Shown in pieces: positions 7,458 to 16,137 of a stretch of DNA of 64,000 nucleotides. This stretch comes from Lunatimonas salinarum (GTDB lineage Bacteria > Bacteroidota > Bacteroidia > Cytophagales > Cyclobacteriaceae), in contig NZ_JACVCV010000003.1 of the NCBI RefSeq assembly GCF_017811155.1, positions 1 to 64,000 of the forward strand, written 5' to 3'. The notes beneath the pieces were generated by a model, which had not been told where the DNA came from, searched no databases, and saw only the letters and a list, made by a program, of their open reading frames with translations. The position numbers were made by a program, and so were the translations under genes. Numbering within the stretch: the stretch's first letter is position 1; each line of letters opens with the position of its first letter.

Positions 7458-8324
7458 CTATTTAAGACCTGTTTGCACCAGTTCCACCCGACTGCTGAGG
7501 ATTGATTCCACCAGCCGATCCCCTCCGACAGATCCGTGTACCGGTAATGTACGGGAAGGGTGATAACCGGTAGCCAACGGAATATAATGATGATCGGTCA
7601 GCAATCCCAAATTGGGATCCAAGCCGACCCACCCTGCACCTGGCAGGTAAGCTTCCACCCAAGCATGCAGTTCATGGCCTTCCTCAAGGTCGGGGTTAAA
7701 GGCGTAGCCACTGACAAAACGGGAAGCGATACCAAGGTTCCGGAGCATGGCCATCATCATCCAGGCCAAATCCCGGCAGGAACCTTTCTTTTGATGGAAT
7801 GTGTGCTCCGGGGGCCACACATTTTCTTCGAGTCGTATCAGATGTTCCCAATCGGAGTAAAGCGCGGCATTGAGCGAGCCGATAAACTGTAATGGATCCG
7901 CAGACGTCAGGTGGCCGTTTGCAAAAGCAGTCAGTTCGGGGACACCGCTTTGGGTAAGATAGGGGGCTAGCAGCAGACTCTCTTCCGACTCATAACGAAA
8001 AGGCACATCTCTACCCATGTCTACCGATTCCAAAAACCGGGAGTCCAAAACAAAGGCATAGGGGTTAAAGGGCCGGCATTCCACTTGTGCATGGAGGATG
8101 ATCCGAAGCTCCTCAGAGGGGGAACCGAACCAGATAAGAAAATAGGGATTTCCCTCCAAGCTAAACCGCTCGCTGATTCCCAAGGGCTCTGGAAAGACGT
8201 CGACCCTGTAGTCACGTAGGGTAAGGTAGTCTCGTTGCAGGGGTTTTAGGTATACTTGATGCGGATTCAGGAACACCGGTGAAGGGTAAGTGTAAATCGT
8301 CTCGTGGTATATCCTGATGTCCAT
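7458..8324 (-). CDS. Transglutaminase-like protein of the Anbu cluster
   Basis: The 288-residue protein has an N-terminal beta-type domain (MDIRIYHETIYTYPSPV, the 'bacterial transglutaminase-like N-terminal region') and a C-terminal transglutaminase/protease-like core. The catalytic triad is visible: Cys in KGSCRDLAW near residue 181, His in LHAWVEAYL near 219 and Asp in GLDPNLG near 234. Families of this type are linked with alpha-E, circularly permuted ATP-grasp and Anbu genes in many bacteria, and are thought to cleave or form peptide/isopeptide bonds. Here it follows Anbu by 15 bases, which argues for one operon with genes up to 11502. Confidence 0.92.
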   Translation of the reverse strand: MDIRIYHETIYTYPSPVFLNPHQVYLKPLQRDYLTLRDYRVDVFPEPLGISERFSLEGNPYFLIWFGSPSEELRIILHAQVECRPFNPYAFVLDSRFLESVDMGRDVPFRYESEESLLLAPYLTQSGVPELTAFANGHLTSADPLQFIGSLNAALYSDWEHLIRLEENVWPPEHTFHQKKGSCRDLAWMMMAMLRNLGIASRFVSGYAFNPDLEEGHELHAWVEAYLPGAGWVGLDPNLGLLTDHHYIPLATGYHPSRTLPVHGSVGGDRLVESILSSRVELVQTGLK

Positions 8325-8339
8325 CGGGTAGTAAAGCGG

Positions 8340-9080
8340 CTATTCGCCGTCTTCAATTTCTGCGTGGGAAAAAGCCTTATTTAACCCGTCCGACGGCAAT
8401 CGATTGATTGCTTCTTTCAGGCAGTTGTTCCAAAATTCGGAGATGTGATTCAATTCGTGTTGCTCAAACCGGTTCTCGATGATATTGTAGCTGTCGTTTT
8501 CCAAGATTACCGTATCAATTGGATAGTCTACGTCATTGGCTGAAATCCGGGTAGCATCAAAAGCCAGGAACGCACTTTTCAGGGCGAAATCCAAGGGCTC
8601 ATCAAATCGCAGGGAACGCCTAAGTACGGGATTGCCAAATCCTGTGTTGCCGATAATCACAAACGGTGTCCCCTGCCGGATCTCGATCCAGTTTCCCTCG
8701 GGATATAGCATAAACAGCTTAGGTTCCTTGTCCTCTTCCAACTGCCCGCCGATGATAGAGAACAGGTTAAAAGCCAAACCCGACTCTGCCAAAGAAGCTT
8801 TATCCTCTTTGGCAACACGCTTGACCTGATCGGCAAAGCCATTGACAGCCTTATACATCTTGTCGAAGGAGGCATCTTCCTTTTCTATCAGTTCGGCAAA
8901 GTAGGTAATGGCCTTGTCCCTCACTGAACGAAGACCAGAGGTCATGATAAAAAAGGAATGCTTCCTCCGGTTTACCGTGTACAATTTTTTCGAGGTGGTG
9001 GTATCACTTCCCGAAGTTATTCGCGTATCTGCCAACCCTACGATTCCATACCGGGTTTTGATTCCAATGCAAAATGTCAT
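8340..9080 (-). CDS. anbu: Anbu (bacterial proteasome-like peptidase)
   Basis: The 246-residue Ntn-hydrolase starts MTFCIGIKTRYGIVGLADTR, matching the N-terminal pattern of Anbu/BPH proteins. Thr2 would be the nucleophile after removal of Met1, with Asp18 in LADTR and Lys31/Lys32 completing the proteasome-type active site. The downstream GNTGFGNPVLRRSL segment is also characteristic. Known Anbu forms helical or ring-like assemblies and its substrate is unsettled. Its stop-side neighbour is the transglutaminase. Its start overlaps the end of the alpha-E gene by 4 bases, so it is translated from the same message. Confidence 0.92.
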   Translation of the reverse strand: MTFCIGIKTRYGIVGLADTRITSGSDTTTSKKLYTVNRRKHSFFIMTSGLRSVRDKAITYFAELIEKEDASFDKMYKAVNGFADQVKRVAKEDKASLAESGLAFNLFSIIGGQLEEDKEPKLFMLYPEGNWIEIRQGTPFVIIGNTGFGNPVLRRSLRFDEPLDFALKSAFLAFDATRISANDVDYPIDTVILENDSYNIIENRFEQHELNHISEFWNNCLKEAINRLPSDGLNKAFSHAEIEDGE

Positions 9081-10057
9081 CCTTGCGTACTCATTTGATT
9101 GGCAAAGGTATCCTTTATTTGAAAAAAATTCTCATTGATCCGATCTGAAATAAAATTAGTTTTGATCAGCAGATGCTCCAAGTACTCGTGGAGACCCCGC
9201 TGAATAATTTCGGTAACGTCATCATATTCCAGCTTGGAACGTAGCTCTCCAATCGCCTTTTCCGAACTATTGGTGTAGCCTGAACCGTTGGATCCGGTAA
9301 TTTTCTTGAGACAGGACTCGGCTTCTTTCAGACAATAAAACACCGACCGCGGAAAATACTTGTTGAGCAGTAAAAACTCTACCACACCGGCAGGGTCTAT
9401 ATTTCCATAAAGCCGACGGTAAGTATTGAAAGCGGTAACCGACTTCAAAAGGGCCATCCAGTGAAGAAAATCCAGGGGGGTTCCCACCTCATCGGTAGAC
9501 GGAAGCAGGATATGGTATTTCACATCCAAGATCCGGGCAGTTTTATCGGCACGCTCCAGAAACTGGCCCAGTTGGCGAAAATACCAGCCTTCCGTCCTGG
9601 CTACGGTATTGTCCGCCAATCCGTATAAAAGAAGAATCTGGCACTTGACATTTTCAAAAAAACTGCGGGGATCCTCCTTTGTCCATTCCTTTCTATCCGC
9701 TCCCTTTTGCACGAAGTGGTAGGTTTCATTGAGCTTTTCCCACGTTTCCTTGGTAAGATTCTCCCGGATGATCCGGGCATTCTCGCGTGCGTAGGTGACC
9801 GATGAAATGAGGGAATTGGGATTATCCTTGTCAAACGCAAGAAAATGAATCACTTCCTTTTTATTAAATGCGGCATGCTTTGACCGGTACAGGGCATCAT
9901 CGCCGGTGGCCATCACCAGTGGCTCCCACTGCTCCTGTAGGTCTCCCGGTAAGTCCAGCATCAGGTTGAAGTTTACATCTATAAATCGGGCATAGTTCTC
10001 GGCTCTTTCCAGATACCTTCCTAGCCAATAAATTGAATCCGCTACTCTACTTAACAT
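9077..10057 (-). CDS. Alpha-E domain protein of the Anbu cluster
   Basis: The 326-residue all-helical protein starts MLSRVADSIYWLGRYLERAE, the signature opening of alpha-E (DUF403) proteins. The conserved YWLxRYxERAE and FLERADKTARILD segments (the latter near residue 165) are both present. The family has no established enzyme activity. It regularly sits between circularly permuted ATP-grasp and transglutaminase genes and is proposed to act with them in making or modifying a peptide-like product. The ATP-grasp gene ends 11 bases upstream and Anbu overlaps its end by 4 bases. Confidence 0.93.
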   Translation of the reverse strand: MLSRVADSIYWLGRYLERAENYARFIDVNFNLMLDLPGDLQEQWEPLVMATGDDALYRSKHAAFNKKEVIHFLAFDKDNPNSLISSVTYARENARIIRENLTKETWEKLNETYHFVQKGADRKEWTKEDPRSFFENVKCQILLLYGLADNTVARTEGWYFRQLGQFLERADKTARILDVKYHILLPSTDEVGTPLDFLHWMALLKSVTAFNTYRRLYGNIDPAGVVEFLLLNKYFPRSVFYCLKEAESCLKKITGSNGSGYTNSSEKAIGELRSKLEYDDVTEIIQRGLHEYLEHLLIKTNFISDRINENFFQIKDTFANQMSTQG

Positions 10058-10068
10058 GTTGTCGTGGT

Positions 10069-11502
10069 TTAGTCGTTAAACAATACCCAAGTATCTTTGC
10101 TACCTCCACCTTGGGAGCTATTGACTACCAAGGATCCCTTTTTCAAGGCCACTCGGGTAAGCGCACCGGGAATTACCTGAATCTCCTTGCCGTATAAAAT
10201 ATACGGTCGCAAATCCACGTGGCGAGGCTCAATGGTCTTGTTGTCGATGATGGTAGGTACCGTGGAAAGCGAAAGCGTGGGTTGTGCAATGTAATTTTTT
10301 GGATTGGCCTTGATTAAATGCCGGAATTTATCATGTTCCTCGCGGGAGGCCTTGGGTCCGATTAGCATGCCATATCCACCGGCGGCATTGGTCTCCTTCA
10401 CCACCAGCTCAGCGATGTGCTCCAATACATAATTTCTATCCGCTTCTTCCCGACAAAGGTAAGTGGGCACATTGTGTAGAATGGGTTCCTCTCCCAGGTA
10501 GTACTTGATAATGCGCGGCACGTAAGCATACACGGCCTTATCATCGGCCACGCCGGTACCGGGCGCATTGGCCAGTGCGATATTTCCCGCCTTATATGCC
10601 TCAAACATTCCCGGTACACCCAAAAGCGAATCGGGATTAAAAACCAACGGATCCATAAACACGTCGTCGATCCGTCGGTAAATAACATCGATCTGCTCCA
10701 GTCCTTTGGTGGTACGCATATATACTTTTTTGTCCTTTACGACCAGATCCATACCCGACACCAATTCCACCCCCATCTGCTGAGCCAGATAGGAATGCTC
10801 AAAATAGGCAGAATTGTAAATTCCCGGAGTAAGCAAACCAATCACAGGCTTGGGCTTATCCGAAAGGTTTTGCAGCATCGATAGTAATTTGGCCGAATAA
10901 TCCGAAACCGGGCGCACCCCTAACTTGTTAAAAAGACCTGGAAACGCCCGCTTGATGATTTCACGGCTTTCCAACATATACGAAACACCGGAAGGACAGC
11001 GTAGATTATCTTCCAAGATAAAGTAATCGCCGGAGTGATCCCGTACCAAGTCAGTACCTGTGATATGACACCATATCCCCTTTGGAGGGGTAAGCCCTTT
11101 ACAGGCTGGCAGAAAATCTTTACTCCCATAGATCAGGTCTTCCGGCACCGCCTTGTCTTTGATGATCTTGCCCTCATTATAGATATCTTGTAGAAACAGA
11201 TTGAGGGCTTCTATCCGCTGCTTTAGACCGAGATCCAAGTGGGTCCATTCACTCGCTGATATGATCCGGGGGATGATATCCAAGTGAAGAATTTTCTCCA
11301 CTCCTTGTTTGTCGTGGTATACATTGAATGTCATACCCATGGCCATCTGCGCCTTGTCTGCCGAAAACTGTAGTCGGGAAAGCTTTTTTTGAGGAGTCCC
11401 TTCCAGCAGCTCGTGAAAATCAGCTCCCTGCGGCCGAGGCCTTCCATCCGGGTAGTACATCTCATCATAAAAACCCGGAGGATACGCGTAGTTAAACTTC
11501 AT
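10069..11502 (-). CDS. Circularly permuted type-2 ATP-grasp protein
   Basis: ATG at 11502 (MKFNYAYPPGFYDEMYYPDG) gives 477 residues. The longer frame to 11574 adds a hydrophobic stretch that does not belong to the family. Typical segments are present: DLVRDHSGDYFILEDNLRCP with the metal-binding acidic residues, PSGVSYMLESRE, GIYNSAYFEHSYLAQQMG, YRRIDDVFMDPL and NAPGTGVADDKAVYAYVPR. ATP-grasp enzymes form amide bonds through an acyl-phosphate. The permuted type 2 group co-occurs with alpha-E, transglutaminase and Anbu genes and is inferred to ligate amino acids into a peptide. It is the first gene of this operon, and the region upstream to 11640 should hold the promoter. Confidence 0.93.
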   Translation of the reverse strand: MKFNYAYPPGFYDEMYYPDGRPRPQGADFHELLEGTPQKKLSRLQFSADKAQMAMGMTFNVYHDKQGVEKILHLDIIPRIISASEWTHLDLGLKQRIEALNLFLQDIYNEGKIIKDKAVPEDLIYGSKDFLPACKGLTPPKGIWCHITGTDLVRDHSGDYFILEDNLRCPSGVSYMLESREIIKRAFPGLFNKLGVRPVSDYSAKLLSMLQNLSDKPKPVIGLLTPGIYNSAYFEHSYLAQQMGVELVSGMDLVVKDKKVYMRTTKGLEQIDVIYRRIDDVFMDPLVFNPDSLLGVPGMFEAYKAGNIALANAPGTGVADDKAVYAYVPRIIKYYLGEEPILHNVPTYLCREEADRNYVLEHIAELVVKETNAAGGYGMLIGPKASREEHDKFRHLIKANPKNYIAQPTLSLSTVPTIIDNKTIEPRHVDLRPYILYGKEIQVIPGALTRVALKKGSLVVNSSQGGGSKDTWVLFND

Positions 11503-11822
11503 AGGGTCAATATTTGGTTGGTAATGGTCATCAAAAAGCAGAAAATGCAAAACGAACACAACATACCAAAACAAAATCGGTTTTTGCCGTCTTTCCTTTT
11601 CTGATTAGGCTATCTGGGTGCCAGCCATTTCGTGTATATTACGAGTAGCTATACAGGCTCAACATAGCAAAATAATATCAGAAAACCAACTTCGAAAAAT
11701 GACAGCCCACTTAAAAGTCTAGCTGAATGTTGTAGAAATAGGGTATAGAAAAAGCGCCCCATCAGGCATATGCCGACTTTGAGCTTGCAAACGGTCAAAA
11801 GTCCATCCAATCGCCCTTCAAA

Positions 11823-12818
11823 TCAGCGCCCTTTCCTTCTTTCCATCAACTCCCTCCAGGTGGTCAGGATCACCCCCTCCGATTCGATAAACGCCCTCAA
11901 CTTCGGATCCATCATGGCCAGCATGTCTCCCTTACGGAGGGACCCACTGGGAGAAATTCGCTCAAAATGCGGCGTCGAGTTCGTCGCATGGGTGATAATC
12001 TGCGTTACTCCTGGCTTTAGCGCGTTGATAGCCTCGATAAACTTCTCCGTTTTATATGCCTGAATTTTGCGGTCGTCCCCCTCGATGGCGGGATCGATCT
12101 TCCAACTGTAACTGTCCGTGTGCAGATCGTCCAACACGGGCAAACCCGCATCCCACAACATTTTGCCAATGGCCTGCAACTGCTCCAAGCTGAGATTGGA
12201 AGCACTGTTTTCCTGCTGTATCCACGTGGCATGACCCCCCGGAAACATCACCGGAATCTGGTACTCCATACCTAGTTGCAAATATTTTTTTAAAAAAGCC
12301 TCAGTGGCAAACAATGTCCCCATGTGGGAATCCAGGTGGGTGGGCTGAAAGCCCATCCCGATAAACTTATCTACCTGCGCCTTGATCTCGGTATAGAGTT
12401 CCTCGGGATCGCCGTGCCGCACCACCTCCCGAACGGAAGGCCAAAGGTATCCCTGCGGATCTACCAGCGTAGGCGTGGTAGGCTTGCCCGCCACCGGGCC
12501 CCAGCGGTACCCTTTCCATTCGGAGGTCAGCGTCAAATGCACACCGGCGTCCACCTGCGGGTTCTCCTTGAGGTAAGCGAAGTAATCCGGTACCCAGGAA
12601 CAGGGCATCATTATGGAGCAGGAGGTAGAAAGCCCTTGCTCCATGGACAAGATGGTTCCTTCATTGGCTTCATGAGACATCCCCGTATCGTCTACGTGAA
12701 AAATAATCACCTTAGCCCCTGCCGGATATCCCAATCGTTCGGCATAGGTCTGGGCCAACAACGGAACGGACAGCAGGAAGAGGAAAGCGCCAAGAACTCC
12801 AAGTCGTTTTGTAAGCAT
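11823..12818 (-). CDS. Exported YdjC/ChbG-family carbohydrate deacetylase
   Basis: The 331-residue protein has a signal peptide (MLTKRLGVLGAFLFLLSVPL, cut likely after LLAQ). The YdjC fold follows, with IIFHVDDTGMS near residue 38-48 (the metal-binding DD pair), DAGVHLTLTSEWKGYRW and THLDSHMGT (HxxxH-type metal ligands). Family members deacetylate N-acetylated oligosaccharides such as chitobiose. Being exported, this one would act in the periplasm or outside. It is a single gene: 240 bases separate it from the Anbu operon, and a divergent gene lies upstream across a 270-base promoter region. Confidence 0.88.
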   Translation of the reverse strand: MLTKRLGVLGAFLFLLSVPLLAQTYAERLGYPAGAKVIIFHVDDTGMSHEANEGTILSMEQGLSTSCSIMMPCSWVPDYFAYLKENPQVDAGVHLTLTSEWKGYRWGPVAGKPTTPTLVDPQGYLWPSVREVVRHGDPEELYTEIKAQVDKFIGMGFQPTHLDSHMGTLFATEAFLKKYLQLGMEYQIPVMFPGGHATWIQQENSASNLSLEQLQAIGKMLWDAGLPVLDDLHTDSYSWKIDPAIEGDDRKIQAYKTEKFIEAINALKPGVTQIITHATNSTPHFERISPSGSLRKGDMLAMMDPKLRAFIESEGVILTTWRELMERRKGR

Positions 12819-12972
12819 AAGACAAGCGGTTTTTTGTTAATCAGTCAGGAATGATACGAATAATTGCGTATTCAGGCTATTAAAACGGACGGATTCTACC
12901 AGATACTTTCCTAACTACCACGTTGCAACGCAAAGTTTTGGCTGCCGCCCCCAGAATCGTCGGCTCCATGCA

Positions 12973-13004
12973 TTTGCTTTCTACCACATAAGCGTATAAT
13001 TTTA
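12973..13004 (+). promoter_or_regulatory. Candidate Bacteroidota-type promoter for the gene at 13089
   Basis: TTTG at 12973-12976 is followed after 20 bases by TAATTTTA (12997-13004), close to the TTTG - about 19 - TAnnTTTG consensus for the primary sigma factor of Bacteroidota. It lies about 85 bases before the start at 13089. Confidence 0.4.
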
Positions 13005-13088
13005 AGCTTCGTTAGGCAGCATCTAGGTACCGGCGCATCAAATCCACGCAGATTCAGATCTGCTCTTCAAATAACACAACTTTAGGTA

Positions 13089-14138
13089 ATGGAAAATACA
13101 GAAGCTTCTTCGGAAGCCCGAAAAATCAAAGGCATTTTATACCTCCCCGCCACCGCCAAACTCCACCACTTGGAACGCATGGTGGAGGAAATGGTATGCG
13201 AAACGGTGTATTACGACATCGAAAAAGTAGACGACGAAAACCTAAACTTCAAATTTCTCCTTCCTCTTGCCAACGAGGCCCGCGAAAAGGAGATTGATTT
13301 TGTATTGGGATTTGACAAAACACTGAAGCGGGTGATAATCGGCTACTTAAACCATAAAGGCAAATTCCTGGTGCTCAATGCCCATCAGCAAGCGGCCTTG
13401 TTGGTAGATCACTTTCTGACACGCAACTCCGCTGAAAAGGATGCGGCCCGCATGGTAATCAAGGGCACCATCCTATCCCAGCAAATCGACAAAATCATCA
13501 CCCGAAACGAAGGCGTATACCGGGAAAGCCATGTGGGGTACGACGCACTGCGTCAGGCATTTGAAAAAGAACAAGCCGAGGGCCTTCCTATACTTGCCTG
13601 CGACGATCGAAACCACCTATTGCTACACACCGACCCAATCGAAAATGCCGCCAAAATCATCCACTTGGTAGGGGAAATGGTAGAGCGCCTCATTCGGCGG
13701 GAGTCCGGCATCTACCTGCACCACGTGGACCTGCAGCTTACTTACAAGTTGTTTGGTGAAAAAACCTTCAACATCTCCTCCGAGGGTCAAAATAAAAAAA
13801 TCTTTGACCGCTTTCGTACCAAGCCCCCATCTGACAGTATCAATGAAGAGTTGGTATCGATTTCGGACTTTAAAAAGGACGTGTTCCAAAACAAACTGAC
13901 CGGTCGAAAGGGACAGACCGAACTAGGCCCCGCTGAACTGGTCCAATTGGAGTTTAGCTCCGGCCTTAAAATCAGCGTAGAATTGGCAGATTCGGGCAAC
14001 AAGCTATTCCTTCACCTGAGTGATTTCATCGACTGCTATAACCGCAACTCCTTTCCCGATGCCCGCAAAAACATCCACGACCGCCTGCTGAAGGTGGTGG
14101 TATCCCTCGGAAAGGTAGTCATCAACTTGGGAAATTAA
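13089..14138 (+). CDS. Conserved-looking cytoplasmic protein of unknown function
   Basis: I do not recognise this 349-residue protein. It has no signal peptide and no membrane helix. It is rich in charged residues, with an acidic N-terminal third (FKFLLPLANEAREKEIDFVL), a central helical part (RQAFEKEQAEGLPILACDDRN) and a basic region (KIFDRFRTKPP) followed by a C-terminal segment ending KVVVSLGKVVINLGN. No catalytic signature is evident. It is followed by a metallophosphoesterase gene 26 bases downstream on the same strand, so the two are probably one transcript. A nucleic-acid or nucleoid association would be a guess; I make no functional call. Confidence 0.75.
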   Translation: MENTEASSEARKIKGILYLPATAKLHHLERMVEEMVCETVYYDIEKVDDENLNFKFLLPLANEAREKEIDFVLGFDKTLKRVIIGYLNHKGKFLVLNAHQQAALLVDHFLTRNSAEKDAARMVIKGTILSQQIDKIITRNEGVYRESHVGYDALRQAFEKEQAEGLPILACDDRNHLLLHTDPIENAAKIIHLVGEMVERLIRRESGIYLHHVDLQLTYKLFGEKTFNISSEGQNKKIFDRFRTKPPSDSINEELVSISDFKKDVFQNKLTGRKGQTELGPAELVQLEFSSGLKISVELADSGNKLFLHLSDFIDCYNRNSFPDARKNIHDRLLKVVVSLGKVVINLGN

Positions 14139-14164
14139 CCCCACCAAACATAAATAACCAAGCC

Positions 14165-15184
14165 ATGCAACGACGAGGTTTTATTACACGCATTGCCGGA
14201 GGTGCCTTAGGTTTAGGTCTGGGAACCAGAGCTGCCTATGCCCTTGCCCCACACGGCCCGAGGTCCTTCAGGGAAGCCAAACCGATAAAACGCACCGTCA
14301 GCATCACCGGTCATCAGGTGACCATCTACGTGGAAGGGCTCAGGGAAGAAGTGAAAATCCTGCACGTCACCGACACCCACCTGTTTCGCGACGACGAGCG
14401 CGGCCTGCCATATACCCGCTACAGTGCCCGTATGGCCAAGGCCTACAATCAAACCACCCATTGGCAAAGCGGTGAAGCTACCCATCCCGAAGCGGCCTTT
14501 GTCGAAACCCTGGCCCATGCCAAGGAATGGAACGCCGATCTGGTGGGGCTATCTGGCGATATATTCAGCTTTCCCTCAGAGGCGGCAGTGGACTGGGTCA
14601 TGGAGCGGCTGCAAAGCAGCGGCCTGGACTACCTCTACACCACCGGCAACCACGACTGGCACTACGAGGGCATGGAAGGCAGTATCCACGCACTTCGAGC
14701 AGAATGGTCCGAAAAACGCCTCAAGAGACTGTTTCAGGGCAACGACCCACTGATGGCCGTCCGGGAAATCAAAGGCATAACCGTGCTCTCCCTGGATAAT
14801 TCCACCTACGAAATCACGGCAGAACAACTGGCCTTCTTTCGATCGCAGGTGCAGACCGGCAACCCCCTAATTCTGCTGGTACATATCCCCCTCTACGCAC
14901 CGGGTCGCTCCGTGGGCTACGGCTGCGGGCATCCCGATTGGGGCTGGGAAGTGGACCGAAACCACGAACTGGAAGGCCGAGTGCGCTGGCCCAAGTCCGG
15001 CCACACCCGGGAAACCATGGATTTTCACCGGGAGGTCTTCGGGGCACCCAACCTGCTGGGAGTATTCGCAGGGCACGTACACCGACAGACCGTAGACATG
15101 ATACAGGGAATCCCCCAATTGGTCACCGCACCCAATGCCACAGGGGCGTTTATCGAACTGAACATCCTTCCGCTTGAAACGTAG
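14165..15184 (+). CDS. Tat-exported metallophosphoesterase
   Basis: The 339-residue protein begins MQRRGFITRIAGGALGLGLG: a twin-arginine motif at residues 3-4, a hydrophobic stretch and an AYALA cut site, so folded export by Tat is likely. Calcineurin-like motifs follow in order: VTDTHLF near 68, LSGDIFSF near 131, TTGNHDWHY near 160, LVHIPLY and FAGHVHRQ near 302. The substrate is unknown. It differs from the membrane-anchored phosphoesterase at 6143-7399 in having no membrane domain. The gene is downstream of the unknown protein at 13089 and is followed by a repeat region, so the operon probably ends here. Confidence 0.88.
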   Translation: MQRRGFITRIAGGALGLGLGTRAAYALAPHGPRSFREAKPIKRTVSITGHQVTIYVEGLREEVKILHVTDTHLFRDDERGLPYTRYSARMAKAYNQTTHWQSGEATHPEAAFVETLAHAKEWNADLVGLSGDIFSFPSEAAVDWVMERLQSSGLDYLYTTGNHDWHYEGMEGSIHALRAEWSEKRLKRLFQGNDPLMAVREIKGITVLSLDNSTYEITAEQLAFFRSQVQTGNPLILLVHIPLYAPGRSVGYGCGHPDWGWEVDRNHELEGRVRWPKSGHTRETMDFHREVFGAPNLLGVFAGHVHRQTVDMIQGIPQLVTAPNATGAFIELNILPLET

Positions 15185-16080
15185 CCCGGCAAAGGATAGG
15201 TATCCATTCATTGATGAAGTGAAATCTCATTCCTCCAAGTGGAGAAAAATATAAGATTGAATAGGATGAGCGATATTTGTGGGGTTGATCGTCGCACCGA
15301 TGGTGCTTCCGGGGAGGTGGTCGAATGATTCCATACCCCTGGCAGGGTATGCTAATGCTTATCGCACCGTTGGTGCTTTTGTATATCCGCACCAACCGTG
15401 CAAAACCATTCGCATCGGACACCGCTCGCACCCGCCGATTTTGGGAAGTCCCCGCCCAGCGAAGCTATGCCAGTCCCAGTCACTCCGTTGGTGCATATGT
15501 ATGTCAGCACCAACGGTGCTAAATCATTAGCCTTGGGCAACGCCCAAGGAAACATGGGAATATACCACCGCAAGCGCCAAAGGCGCGTAATCAATACCCT
15601 GGGGACACACCGCTCTGGCAGACCTTGCGGGAAAGAATAATACCATCCGATCAGATCTGCTAGGTTTTCTCCCTCCCCCCCAATCCCCATACAAAGAAAC
15701 CCTTATGGGGAAGGTGTACAAATCCGGCAAGCCTTACATCCTATGACCAACCGGAAAATTAAATTTGGTTTATGTAGGTTATAAAATCAAGAAATGTATT
15801 GACGCTTTTGAGGATTTTTTAATAGCTTCGTGCCCAAGTCCGGTTTGGGACTCACGTGGTGAAACTGTGTTCATTCCAATCCAAACACCAACAAAAACCC
15901 CATATAACTAACTGACAATTAATCAACTAAATAAATAAACACCCAAATTAATAATACGTTACAACACATCAAAAATGCATTTCAAAAGTTGTTTTTTGAC
16001 GTTTGTTAATTCGACTTTTCGTACTTCCTTCACAGGCTTGCGTTGATTTGGTTTTTTGAGGAAAATAACAATAAAATTTC
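15185..16080. repeat. Gene-free region with GCACC..GGTGC repeats
   Basis: No gene is supported. From 15290 to 15530 there are several copies of GCACCgttGGTGC-like words in both orientations, for example tcgcaccgatggtgctt at 15292, gcaccgttggtgctttt at 15363, gcaccaaccgtgc at 15389 and agcaccaacggtgct at 15507. At 15532-15551 is ccttgggcaacgcccaagg. The spacing between copies is irregular, so this is not a CRISPR array. From about 15740 to 16080 the sequence is AT-rich and non-repetitive, probably the upstream regulatory region of the polysaccharide locus. Confidence 0.6.
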
Positions 16081-16083
16081 TTG

Positions 16084-16091
16084 TATCTTGG
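16084..16091 (+). promoter_or_regulatory. Candidate -7 box of the polysaccharide export operon
   Basis: TATCTTGG matches TAnnTTTG at seven of eight positions and lies 46 bases before the ATG at 16138. A TTTTTTG tract lies about 25 bases upstream, wider than the usual spacing, so this is tentative. Confidence 0.3.
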
Positions 16092-16137
16092 GCGCGCATG
16101 GTCGAGGCAATGCGCTCGCTAAAATCCAACAATCTTC

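Noticed and set aside
15290-15530. Possible CRISPR-like array of GCACC..GGTGC words
   Set aside because: Spacing is irregular, orientation alternates, units are only about 13 bases and no cas gene is present.
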